Source: Patescibacteria group bacterium
Lineage (GTDB): Bacteria > Patescibacteriota > Doudnabacteria > UBA920 > 2-01-FULL-50-11
Assembly (NCBI GenBank): GCA_023485925.1
Contig: JAMDAJ010000012.1
Span: 1 to 14,538 of the forward strand
Direction of reading: 5' to 3'
DNA length: 14,538 nucleotides
The position numbers were made by a program, and so were the translations under genes. The notes beneath the pieces were generated by a model, which worked only from the letters and a program-made list of their open reading frames with translations, had not been told where the DNA came from and did not search any database. Below, piece after piece: positions 6,557 to 12,561 of the stretch (within the stretch, counting starts at the first letter, position 1; every line of letters starts with the position of its first letter).

Positions 6557-8670
6557 TTTAACAATTTTACAAACTCTGTTTCGTCCAAAATCTTCACGCC
6601 CAAATCACGCGCTTTCTCCGCTTTGCTGCCGGGATTTTCCCCCACGACCACGTAATCGGTATTTCTGGAAACGGACGAAACCCAATCGCCGCCGGCAGCG
6701 CGTACCGCTTCTTTGGCTTCTTCCCGCGACAGTGTTTGCAAAGTGCCGGTCACCACGACTTTCTTCCCGACCAACGGACCGCTTTTGGTTTGTATTTTTT
6801 GGCTTTTGACTTCCACGCCATTCTTCAAAAGCCGCTCGATGTATTTAAGATTGTGCGCTTCCCGAAAATATTCGTAAATGGATTTCGCCACGGCACCACC
6901 AATATTGGGAATGGCGTCGATTTCCGAAAGTTGTGCCTTTTGCAATTTCTCCAAACTGCCGAAATGGGAAGCCAAATCAATGGCCGTTTCCTCGCCCACG
7001 TGTAAAATTCCCAGAGCGTAAATAAATTTGGAAAGCGGCACTTGCTTATGCGCCTCAATGGAGGCAATGATATTCTCCGCCGACTTTTCGCCAAAGCGTT
7101 CCAGCACCGCGATGTCTTCTTTTTTGAGCGCAAAAATATCCGCCGCGTCGGTTATCAACCCCTCATCCTTGAAGCGTTCGATAATTTTTGGGCCGACGGT
7201 GTAAATCTCAAAAGCGTTGACCAAGTGCTCCATCACTCGCAAATTCTTGGCCGGGCATTTGGGATTAAGACAAACGTGCGCCGCGCCCCTCCCTCCTCCC
7301 CCTTCCCCTCCTCGGGCAGGAGGGGAGGAAGAAGCAATCGCCCGCCGCTCCACTTTCCCGCCGCAGACCGGGCAGGTTTTTGGCATATGGAAATCTTTCT
7401 CGCGCCCGCTGCGCATTTTGGGCAGCACTTCTACTATCTGCGGAATGACGTCGCCGGCGCGCTGTACCACCACCGTGTCGCCGATCTTGAGTCCCAAACG
7501 TTTTATCTCATCTTCGTTGTGTAAAGAAGCGTGCGCAATGGTCACGCCGCCTACTTCCACCGGCTTCATTACGGCGATCGGCGTCAAATTCCCCTGCCGG
7601 CCCACCTGCACTAAAATATCCTCAACGACCGTCGTGGCCTTTTTAGCCGCGAATTTGTAGGCGATCGCGCCCCGCGGTGCCTTGCCTGCCACGCCGAGAC
7701 GCTCGAAAATGTCGCGCTCATAAACCTGCACCACAATACCGTCCATCTCGAAATCGTATTTGCCACTATCTCTTTCTCTGCTCCTATTTTTCATAAATCT
7801 AAAAACTTCCTCCAAATTTTCGGCGCCAAACGGTAATTGTACAGGAAGCCACATAGCACCCAACAAGGCATGCTCTTCCCAATGATTTTTTTGCCCTAAA
7901 TCGGTTACTAACTGATAACCATGCCACACAAGCTTACGAGATAACGCAATCTTCGGATCAAGCTGTCGTATTGAGCCCGCAGCAGCGTTTCTGGGGTTAG
8001 CGAATTTGTTATTTTCCCGTTTATTGAGTTTATTGAAATCTTTAATCCGCATGAGCACTTCGCCCCGAACTTCTATTCTCTCTGTCTTTCTGATGATTGG
8101 CAGAGCTCGTTTCCTGACTTCATCAAACATTCGTTTTGTTTTTCCATTCTTTAGATAGGGATCGAAATCATCTCGAGTTAGTTCCAAATCTAACTTTAAA
8201 GGAATCGTCTGAATCGTTTTGAGATTTTGAGTGATATCCTCGCCAACGAATCCATCGCCCCGTGTCGCCCCCCGGACAAAAACGCCGTTTTCGAAAATTA
8301 GACTGGTTGCCAGACCATCAAACTTTGGCTCACAAGCGTAATGCCAGGTACTGCCGGGCTCTAAGCGCTTAAGACGATCTTCCCAATCCTGCATTTCTTG
8401 CTCTGAAAAAGCGTCGTTTAAAGACAACATCCGCCGCGCGTGACGGACTTTGACGAATTTATCAAGCGGCGTGCCGCCAACACGCTGGCTGGGACTATCG
8501 GGCGTGACTAAATCGGGATATTGCCGCTCGATTTCCCGCAATTCCCGCGTTAAAGAATCATAAACTTCATCGGTAACTTGCGGGTCGTCCAAAACGTGGT
8601 AGCGATACCGCAGCTCGTCTATCTGTTTTTTAAGCTTTTCCGCTCGAATTTTAGCCTCGTGTTTTATCAT
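6553..8670 (-). CDS. ligA: NAD+-dependent DNA ligase LigA
   Basis: The 705-residue protein seals nicks in duplex DNA using NAD+. Domain order is complete: Ia (about 1-70), adenylation domain with the nucleotidyl lysine in CEPKFDGLA (Lys116) and RGATRGDGFVGED, VRGEVLM (201-207), the DGIVVQV and AYKFAAKK motifs, OB fold (VGRQGNLTPIAVMKPVEVGG), a Cys4 zinc finger (C433, C436, C467, C472), HhH repeats and a C-terminal BRCT domain (about 630-705). It is longer than the usual roughly 670 residues. There is an extra segment of about 30 residues at 165-197 in the adenylation domain, and 16 extra residues (about 447-462, Gly/Arg/Pro/Ser-rich) between the two zinc-finger pairs that coincide with a DNA palindrome. 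The ATG at 8670 lies 20 bp inside the preceding gene's end and is preceded by AAGAAG, a moderate ribosome site. The stop overlaps the HD gene. Confidence 0.98.
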   Translation of the reverse strand: MIKHEAKIRAEKLKKQIDELRYRYHVLDDPQVTDEVYDSLTRELREIERQYPDLVTPDSPSQRVGGTPLDKFVKVRHARRMLSLNDAFSEQEMQDWEDRLKRLEPGSTWHYACEPKFDGLATSLIFENGVFVRGATRGDGFVGEDITQNLKTIQTIPLKLDLELTRDDFDPYLKNGKTKRMFDEVRKRALPIIRKTERIEVRGEVLMRIKDFNKLNKRENNKFANPRNAAAGSIRQLDPKIALSRKLVWHGYQLVTDLGQKNHWEEHALLGAMWLPVQLPFGAENLEEVFRFMKNRSRERDSGKYDFEMDGIVVQVYERDIFERLGVAGKAPRGAIAYKFAAKKATTVVEDILVQVGRQGNLTPIAVMKPVEVGGVTIAHASLHNEDEIKRLGLKIGDTVVVQRAGDVIPQIVEVLPKMRSGREKDFHMPKTCPVCGGKVERRAIASSSPPARGGEGGGGRGAAHVCLNPKCPAKNLRVMEHLVNAFEIYTVGPKIIERFKDEGLITDAADIFALKKEDIAVLERFGEKSAENIIASIEAHKQVPLSKFIYALGILHVGEETAIDLASHFGSLEKLQKAQLSEIDAIPNIGGAVAKSIYEYFREAHNLKYIERLLKNGVEVKSQKIQTKSGPLVGKKVVVTGTLQTLSREEAKEAVRAAGGDWVSSVSRNTDYVVVGENPGSKAEKARDLGVKILDETEFVKLLK
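7285..7332. repeat. 48-bp palindrome-bearing insert inside ligA
   Basis: The arms TCCCCTCCT (7304-7312) and AGGAGGGGA (7318-7326) form a perfect 9-bp stem with loop CGGGC, embedded in purine/pyrimidine-skewed sequence. It encodes the 16 surplus LigA residues. Its core CCTCGGGC is shared with the intergenic palindrome at 480-508, so both may belong to one repeat family. Exact insert ends are estimated from zinc-finger spacing. Confidence 0.65.
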
Positions 8671-9508
8671 AATCTTCTTTAGCCCTTAACTCTCGAAAAT
8701 GCGAGTCTGCCGATAATTTTTTATAACTCGGGCTAAAATAAAAATCGCGCAACACCGTTCCGGCTTTAAGCTCATAATCTTTTACCTCCGGGGCTTTGGC
8801 GTGCTCCGGGTAAAATTCAAAGTTTGGATCGGTCTCGCGATGAACGCCGGTAAACGGAATGACGGAATCCTGAAGACCTTCCATACCGCCTCCGCGTTTG
8901 GCAACTTGATCGACCCGGTCCAAGATCGCCTGGTCAGGATAACCGAAATACAGGCCCGCCTCAATGTCGCCGATGCTGTAATCTTTCGGCAGAGCGCCTG
9001 ACACTTGCGCCTTTCTTAAACCTTCGCCACAATCGGCCATCCACTGCCCCAACCCAGTAAAGCCCTCTTGCGAGTCAAACGGCCTTACTCCCGGCAGTTT
9101 GCTCAAACGGCTGGCTCTCTCATAACCCCGGAGGTTATTGACACCAACGCTTAAAAGCTGCCGGCCTTCCACGTTGGCCCGAGGCGACCGGGCGGGCACA
9201 AACTGCAATTCGGGTTGGTGCTGAATAAGCCAATCGTTCAGCTGACTGATACTGCTTTTAATTCTCTCTGCATCCGATGGAGCGCTTGCCTCGACATAGA
9301 ATTGGGTCATTCCCTTCATGCCGGACAAGGTCAGAACGACATTCGACTCCGCCAAATGGCAGCCTATATCGGGCGGCAGGCGCCCATAAAGGTTCTCGAT
9401 GATTTTCGCCACTTCCCTGCCGGAAAGCGGTTCCGCCGAATCGATTTTTTCACGGGTTTCTAGAACGAAATCATCGTGCCACCCCTTGAATTCCGACGAT
9501 TGACCCAT
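8651..9508 (-). CDS. hypothetical protein, first gene of the ligA operon
   Basis: This encodes 285 residues, hydrophilic, without signal peptide or membrane segment. I do not recognise a family. Visible features are an N-terminal helical part (KGWHDDFVLETREKIDSAE, then a REVAKIIENLYGRLPPD stretch), a central beta-like part (NVVLTLSGMKGMTQFYVEAS), a region with GVNNLRGYERASRLSKLPG, a YFGYPDQAILDRVD segment, and a charged C-terminus. It contains two Cys residues (near 50 and 160), so no metal cluster is apparent. The 3' end overlaps ligA by 20 bp in another frame, which suggests translational coupling. The ATG at 9508 is the first start after the divergent promoter region (-10 at 9555-9560) and has no clear Shine-Dalgarno. 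Codon use resembles the operon. It is a real gene by length and context; its function is unknown. Confidence 0.8.
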   Translation of the reverse strand: MGQSSEFKGWHDDFVLETREKIDSAEPLSGREVAKIIENLYGRLPPDIGCHLAESNVVLTLSGMKGMTQFYVEASAPSDAERIKSSISQLNDWLIQHQPELQFVPARSPRANVEGRQLLSVGVNNLRGYERASRLSKLPGVRPFDSQEGFTGLGQWMADCGEGLRKAQVSGALPKDYSIGDIEAGLYFGYPDQAILDRVDQVAKRGGGMEGLQDSVIPFTGVHRETDPNFEFYPEHAKAPEVKDYELKAGTVLRDFYFSPSYKKLSADSHFRELRAKEDYDKTRG

Positions 9509-9554
9509 GGTTTAGGAGAAAAATCTTAAAAAAAATCTCAAATTGACCACATTT

Positions 9555-9582
9555 ATTATACCATTTTGACGCCTATTCTAAA
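9555..9582 (-). promoter_or_regulatory. probable promoter of the minus-strand ligA-ppcA operon
   Basis: On the minus strand a perfect -10 TATAAT (plus 9555-9560) has a weak -35-like TTTAGA (9577-9582) 16 bp upstream. Transcription would begin near 9548, about 40 nt before the ATG at 9508. The boxes interleave with the plus-strand promoter at 9566-9594, so the two directions may compete. Confidence 0.6.
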
Positions 9583-9594
9583 ATTCAATATAAT
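9566..9594 (+). promoter_or_regulatory. near-consensus sigma-70 promoter for the LysM gene leader
   Basis: TTGACG (9566-9571) and TATAAT (9589-9594) are separated by exactly 17 bp, 11 of 12 bases matching the consensus. The start is expected near 9601, giving a leader of about 265 nt before the ATG at 9867. It is divergent to and interleaved with the ligA-operon promoter. Confidence 0.8.
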
Positions 9595-9600
9595 ATAGAC

Positions 9601-9866
9601 AACTACTGGATCAAAAAGAAATCCACAAGACGCGAGCAAGGATTTTTGTGTTAGCCAAACAACTGATGCTGAGAGCAGGACTTCAGCGTTTGAGCCAGGT
9701 TCGAGGCAAATTCGAGCAGGCGCCGAGTCGTAGCGTGTCTACGATGAGAAGCCGGCGCAGAATTTAACAAAGAAACTGGCCAAACTTGCGCCGCTGCCTG
9801 AAAGCTTGGGCTTTGCCCAAGCGCAAGGCAGCAAGCGCGGAAGCCCTGGAAAGAAAAACAAAGCTT
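9601..9866 (+). ncRNA. structured 5' leader (possible regulatory RNA) of the LysM gene
   Basis: About 265 nt separate the predicted start from the best ATG. Two strong hairpins are visible. At 9720-9758, GCGCCG pairs with CGGCGC and TCGTAG with CTACGA around loop CGTGT. At 9793-9832, GCTGCCT pairs with AGGCAGC, and inside it GCTTGGGC pairs with GCCCAAGC around a TTT loop. A short basic frame runs through the first half (from CTG 9606 or ATG 9666 to TAA 9765), ending STMRSRRRI. This may be a leader peptide, a structured UTR or an independent small RNA. It does not match a riboswitch class I know. Confidence 0.45.
9666..9767 (+). CDS. possible 33-residue basic leader peptide
   Basis: The frame starts at ATG 9666 (MLRAGLQRLSQVRG) and stops at TAA 9765-9767; it is open upstream to CTG 9606, almost at the predicted transcription start. 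The product is Arg/Ser-rich with no recognised domain. It is in the same frame as the LysM ORF. No clear Shine-Dalgarno is seen, and the first hairpin lies inside it, so RNA structure may be the real constraint. Confidence 0.25.
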   Translation: MLRAGLQRLSQVRGKFEQAPSRSVSTMRSRRRI

Positions 9867-10418
9867 ATGAACAAATCCCGGGTCCGGCTCGGCCCGCACC
9901 TTGTTGCCGAGACAACTCCCACCCCGCGATCTCAAAATCCCAAATATTTTAAGGCCTTCGGAGCGGCAATCCTGATAATCATCGCCATTTTGGCTATCCA
10001 GCACTATGCCGGCTCAACTCCGGACAGTAACGGATTGCCGCAAGGCGAGGCGGTTTTGGGCGCCGAAGCCCCCACGAACTCTGACTTCTACGTTTACCAA
10101 GTAGAGCCGAACGATTCGTTGTTCTCCTTAAGCCAAAAATTTCAAGTTGCTTGGGAAGAGTTGGTTTCTTTGAATTCCCTCACCGAACCATTCACACTAA
10201 CACCCGGACAAAAACTCAAAATTCCCTATTCCGCCGCAACCCGCCAGCAAAAATTTTACGATAATCTCAAGAAAAAGATATATGTGGTCGAGAACGGAGA
10301 CAGTTTTGTCGGAATAGCGCAGAAACTCAATATCTCGGTGACCGAATTTTTGCGCGCCAACCCCGATCTTGATTCTCCGGATTTTATCCGGGTAGGGCAG
10401 ACATTACACCTGCCGTAA
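9867..10418 (+). CDS. membrane-anchored protein with two LysM domains
   Basis: From ATG 9867 the product is 183 residues: a short basic cytoplasmic start (MNKSRVRLGPH), one membrane helix (about residues 34-50, AFGAAILIIIAILAIQHYAG), a linker, then two LysM domains. The first reads YVYQVEPNDSLFSLSQKFQVAW to LTPGQKLKIP, the second IYVVENGDSFVGIAQKLNIS to IRVGQTLHLP at the C-terminus. LysM binds N-acetylglucosamine in peptidoglycan, so this should tether the membrane to the wall from outside; no catalytic domain is present. The frame is open back to TTG 9786, which would give 210 residues, but that part overlaps the leader hairpin, so ATG 9867 is preferred; GGAAAG lies 13 nt upstream. It is the only long plus-strand gene of the window's centre and has its own strong promoter and terminator. 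Confidence 0.85.
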   Translation: MNKSRVRLGPHLVAETTPTPRSQNPKYFKAFGAAILIIIAILAIQHYAGSTPDSNGLPQGEAVLGAEAPTNSDFYVYQVEPNDSLFSLSQKFQVAWEELVSLNSLTEPFTLTPGQKLKIPYSAATRQQKFYDNLKKKIYVVENGDSFVGIAQKLNISVTEFLRANPDLDSPDFIRVGQTLHLP

Positions 10419-10430
10419 TAACGACACCGA

Positions 10431-10471
10431 CAAAATTTAGTGTTCGAGCAGAGTCGAGAACCTAAATTTTG
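10431..10471 (+). terminator. long hairpin after the LysM gene, probable terminator
   Basis: CAAAATTTAG (10431-10440) pairs perfectly with CTAAATTTTG (10462-10471), and GTTC (10442-10445) with GAAC (10458-10461) inside it. It starts 12 bp after the LysM stop. The following T tract is poor (GTTTC), so it may be a processing or stability hairpin, with the 10542-10560 element as the actual terminator. Confidence 0.6.
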
Positions 10472-10541
10472 TTTCAAAATCTCTCTCTTATCTTCTCGAC
10501 TTCGCTTGAAGAATAAAAAAACCCAAAAAAAGACATTTAAC

Positions 10542-10560
10542 CCGCCACAGGCGGTTTTTT
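10542..10560 (+). terminator. compact intrinsic terminator
   Basis: CCGCC and GGCGG enclose an ACA loop and are followed by six T residues (10555-10560). On the minus strand the same stem is followed by a T-rich stretch, so it may also stop leftward readthrough from the 10583-11176 gene. The sequence between 10472 and 10541 holds only a weak palindrome around CTTC/GAAG (10492-10511). Confidence 0.75.
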
Positions 10561-10565
10561 GATAC

Positions 10566-10597
10566 AAAAAAAGCCGGGCAATTTATGCCTGGGCTTT
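10566..10597 (-). terminator. terminator of the 10583-11176 gene, overlapping its stop
   Basis: On the minus strand AAAGCC (plus 10592-10597) pairs with GGCTTT (plus 10570-10575), with further GGC/GCC pairing inside, followed by seven T residues (plus 10566-10572). The TAA stop (10583-10585) lies in the loop. Confidence 0.75.
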
Positions 10598-11176
10598 GGG
10601 AAAACTGTTGCGCGGCCGAACCGTGCCGACCGATACCGCAACCGTGCCGATCCGGAGGTCGCGAAAAAGGTGAAAGTCGAGCACTTTTCGAACCGCCTGC
10701 CCATCCCGCGGCGGCTCCAGCACGAAGCGCAGAAAACCCAGCTCTTCCTCCCAAAAAACGCTTGCTCGCCGATATGGCTCACCCAAAATCCTCCGGACAA
10801 GCTCGTCAAGCTTTGTGTCCAGTCCTGAATATCGGGACTGGCGCACGAACTCGAGGAGCAGGGAGTGGGTTTTGATATCCCACACTTTGTCATACGGCTC
10901 AAACGGGTGCGGGCGACGCTTCACCAACACGGTCGGCACCGCTAGGTACCGATGGAACTGGGTCTGGACCTCCTCCCGCAATTGTGGGAAGCGGGCACGG
11001 TAGCCGGTATTTGAATATTGCGGGCCAGGGAAACGGAAAAGTAAATCGCCCTTGAGTGGCCGCGGCCCCAGCTTTCTGCCGATGGCAATTTCTTCCCGCC
11101 TCGCACCTGCCGCTTCGAATTCCAAGGCCTCGGGGGCCGTAAGCACGCGCGAAATTTCCACGTACGTAAGTGGCAT
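10583..11176 (-). CDS. hypothetical protein, monocistronic
   Basis: This encodes 197 residues, soluble, rich in Arg, Leu, Phe and Pro, without membrane segments. I do not recognise a family. Visible stretches are KGDLLFRFPGPQYSNTGYRA, QFHRYLAVPTVLVKRRPHPF, the KVWDIKTHSLLLEFVRQSRY helix, and LDELVRRILGEPYRR followed by WEEELGFLRFVLEPP. The ATG at 11176 is fixed by one of the strongest Shine-Dalgarno sequences in the window, AAGGAGG four bases upstream. It has its own promoter-like site and an intrinsic terminator overlapping the stop, so it is transcribed alone. Third codon positions are richer in G/C than in ligA (many CGG, CCG, GTG, TTC, CTG), like the gene at 1-255. It may be well expressed or acquired. 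The gene is almost certainly real; its function is unknown. Confidence 0.8.
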   Translation of the reverse strand: MPLTYVEISRVLTAPEALEFEAAGARREEIAIGRKLGPRPLKGDLLFRFPGPQYSNTGYRARFPQLREEVQTQFHRYLAVPTVLVKRRPHPFEPYDKVWDIKTHSLLLEFVRQSRYSGLDTKLDELVRRILGEPYRRASVFWEEELGFLRFVLEPPRDGQAVRKVLDFHLFRDLRIGTVAVSVGTVRPRNSFPKAQA

Positions 11177-11264
11177 GCGGCCTCCTTATTTTTTTGTTCT
11201 CACGGAAACTCGGAAAAAATACTGACCGAGCTCTCGCGAAACCAAAAAAATTTTTGGAGCTCAA

Positions 11265-11293
11265 AGATTAGCACAGTTAGAAATTTTTGTAAA
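11265..11293 (-). promoter_or_regulatory. possible promoter of the 10583-11176 gene
   Basis: On the minus strand TTTACA (plus 11288-11293) and TAATCT (plus 11265-11270) are 17 bp apart. The -35 is good (5 of 6) and the -10 weak (3 of 6). The leader then contains a hairpin around 11229-11262 (CCAAAAA/TTTTTGG flanked by two GAGCTC sites) before the Shine-Dalgarno at 11181-11187. Confidence 0.45.
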
Positions 11294-11314
11294 GACCGAC
11301 ATTAGACTCTTGTA

Positions 11315-11372
11315 AAAAAGAAAAGCCGCCAGGAGTCTGGCGGACTTTCTTCTTAGCGGGTAGGGGGAATCG
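11315..11372 (-). repeat. direct repeat copy 1: duplicated tRNA-Gly 3' end plus terminator
   Basis: These 58 bp match 11485-11542 with one difference (A at 11344 versus G at 11514), at an offset of 170 bp. On the minus strand the copy holds the last 17 nt of the tRNA-Gly gene (T-arm side and acceptor strand) and the downstream terminator hairpin, but no rest of a tRNA. It is a relic of duplication or an attachment-site-like repeat. Confidence 0.85.
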
Positions 11373-11484
11373 TCCCCTGCTCGGCGCGAGCGCCTGCGCT
11401 TTAACACCTTGCGGTTTTAATATTTCCACCTCGGGGAAACTCCCGTTTCCCCGACCCCTTTCCACAGGGTTCGATTCCGCTCTT
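11373..11484. other. 112-bp spacer between the tRNA-Gly repeats, with hairpins
   Basis: The segment holds a perfect 10-bp stem, TCGGGGAAAC (11431-11440) with GTTTCCCCGA (11445-11454) around loop TCCC, and a smaller GCTCG/CGAGC hairpin near 11380-11392. A T-loop-like GGGTTCGATTCC occurs on the plus strand at 11467-11478, inverted relative to tRNA-Gly and without proper flanking stems. A 62-codon minus frame (11277-11465) crosses it but looks fortuitous. Confidence 0.5.
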
Positions 11485-11520
11485 AAAAAGAAAAGCCGCC
11501 AGGAGTCTGGCGGGCTTTCT
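11485..11520 (-). terminator. terminator downstream of tRNA-Gly (direct repeat copy 2 continues to 11542)
   Basis: On the minus strand the arms at plus 11507-11517 and 11493-11502 pair over about 10 bp with one bulged base, followed by TTTTC and five T residues. It would end the tRNA-Pro to tRNA-Gly gene run. The same hairpin is duplicated at 11315-11350. Confidence 0.8.
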
Positions 11521-11524
11521 TCTT

Positions 11525-11595
11525 AGCGGGTAGGGGGAATCGAACCCCCCGCAACAGCTTGGAAAGCTGTGGTATTACCACTATACGATACCCGC
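11525..11595 (-). tRNA. tRNA-Gly (anticodon UCC)
   Basis: The cloverleaf is complete on the minus strand: acceptor GCGGGTA/TACCCGC, D stem GTAT/ATAC with GG in the loop, anticodon stem ACAGC/GCTGT with loop TTTCCAA (anticodon TCC), four-base variable loop, and T stem GGGGG/CCCCC with loop TTCGATT. The discriminator base at 11525 is T, as expected for bacterial tRNA-Gly. CCA is not encoded. It starts 14 bp after the alkyltransferase-like gene and may be cotranscribed. Confidence 0.97.
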
Positions 11596-11609
11596 TTGCC
11601 TTCAAAAAT

Positions 11610-11930
11610 TTAAGTCTCCCAAATGTACTGCTTCAAATCCACGAAATAATTTCCGTCCCTGTATTGTACTGAAATCCCCTCTTTTTTCAAGAGCGCGGCC
11701 TGCAAATTCGCATCGTGCTCGCGGCAAGTCGTAGAAATGCGGCCTTCGCGATTGATGACCCGATGCCAGGGCGTTAACCGCAATTCTGCTTCCGACAAAG
11801 CATGCAGCGCCCACCCAACCGCCCGGGCCGCGCGGGGCGAACCGCAAAGCGCCGCGATCTGGCCGTAAGTGGCCACGTGGCCGCGAGGAATCGCCTTTAC
11901 GTAAACTACCATCCGCCTATTAAAGCTCAT
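11610..11930 (-). CDS. alkyltransferase-like (ATL) DNA-binding protein, MGMT fold
   Basis: The 106-residue protein has the C-terminal DNA-binding domain of O6-methylguanine-DNA methyltransferase: GHVATYGQIA (18-27) with the flipping-associated Tyr22, the helix-turn-helix part PRAARAVGWALHAL, and the active-site region LTPWHRVI. The catalytic Cys of PCHRV is replaced by Trp55, so it cannot accept an alkyl group. ATL proteins bind and flip O6-alkylguanine and hand it to nucleotide excision repair. The size matches ATL proteins (about 100-110). Two starts are possible: ATG 11930, which overlaps the SpoIIM stop in ATGA and is preferred, or ATG 11942, adding four residues. It is the last protein gene before tRNA-Gly. 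Confidence 0.93.
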   Translation of the reverse strand: MSFNRRMVVYVKAIPRGHVATYGQIAALCGSPRAARAVGWALHALSEAELRLTPWHRVINREGRISTTCREHDANLQAALLKKEGISVQYRDGNYFVDLKQYIWET

Positions 11931-12547
11931 TGGATCAGCCAAGTAGTGACGAACGCCTCGGTAAACGCGGCAATAACCAAAAGCAAAAGCACCAAAGGAA
12001 TGATCGTGAGCGTCTCAATAACGGTTTTTTTAAAAACCTCCCACCGTTGCCCCTTTGCCCGCGGCAAAACCCACAACCAGCCAAGCCGTAAACCGAAAGC
12101 GGCTGATAAGATGAGGGCTGGGAACTCAAAGATGCCATGGGGCAGTATCGAAAGCAGGAACAAGCCCAAAGAACCAGCAGTATCGGGGAAAAGCGCCGGC
12201 GCAAAGTACGGCCCAGCCAGGAAACCGATCGCAAAAAAATTGAAGGCGATAGAAAAAATCGGCACCAAACCGAATCCCAAACCAAAGACCAGGTCATACA
12301 AAGACGCGACGGCGTTCTGCTGCAACAAACCCCAAGCCAATTGCAAATGGCTTTGGGCTGTGATGTCCCCCAGAATATTTTCGAAGGTCTTATGAAGATA
12401 TTCGACGAATACGGGCACGAGACTGGGGAAGGCGATCGCCAGCCACACCCCTATCACAAGCCAGAGCCCCGCCAAACCCACGACAAAATAGACCCAGAAG
12501 CGGGCCTTATAAAAAAGATGAGAATACAACCGAAAAAGCTTTTTCAA
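11927..12547 (-). CDS. SpoIIM-family (stage II sporulation protein M-like) membrane protein
   Basis: The 206-residue integral membrane protein has about five helices: FWVYFVVGLAGLWLVIGVWL near the N-terminus, then the LVFGLGFGLVPIFSIAFNFF and IGFLAGPYF region, GLFLLSILPHGIFEFPALIL, and VIETLTIIPLVLLLLVIAAF near the C-terminus. The LPHGIFEFPA...GLRLGW stretch is the family signature. In sporulating Firmicutes SpoIIM acts in engulfment, but the family is widespread in non-sporulating bacteria and archaea, where its role is not settled. The start is TTG at 12547, 14 bp after the DoxX stop; an in-frame TAG a few codons upstream leaves no longer start. The stop overlaps the ATL start. No Shine-Dalgarno is evident. 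Confidence 0.88.
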   Translation of the reverse strand: MKKLFRLYSHLFYKARFWVYFVVGLAGLWLVIGVWLAIAFPSLVPVFVEYLHKTFENILGDITAQSHLQLAWGLLQQNAVASLYDLVFGLGFGLVPIFSIAFNFFAIGFLAGPYFAPALFPDTAGSLGLFLLSILPHGIFEFPALILSAAFGLRLGWLWVLPRAKGQRWEVFKKTVIETLTIIPLVLLLLVIAAFTEAFVTTWLIQ

Positions 12548-12561
12548 GCTAGCAAGCTAGT

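Noticed and set aside
7042..7524. Plus-strand frames opposite ligA
   Set aside because: LigA motifs on the minus strand explain this stretch; the plus frames have no domain or ribosome site.
9786..9866. TTG start giving a 210-residue LysM protein
   Set aside because: The added residues are encoded by a strong hairpin, and the ATG at 9867 gives a normal short cytoplasmic start before the membrane helix.
11277..11465. Minus-strand 62-codon frame across the tRNA-Gly repeat spacer
   Set aside because: It reads through a tRNA fragment and a terminator hairpin, so it is almost surely fortuitous.
11460..11485. A third tRNA on the plus strand suggested by GGGTTCGATTCC
   Set aside because: The flanking bases do not form a T stem and no acceptor, D or anticodon arms can be found upstream.
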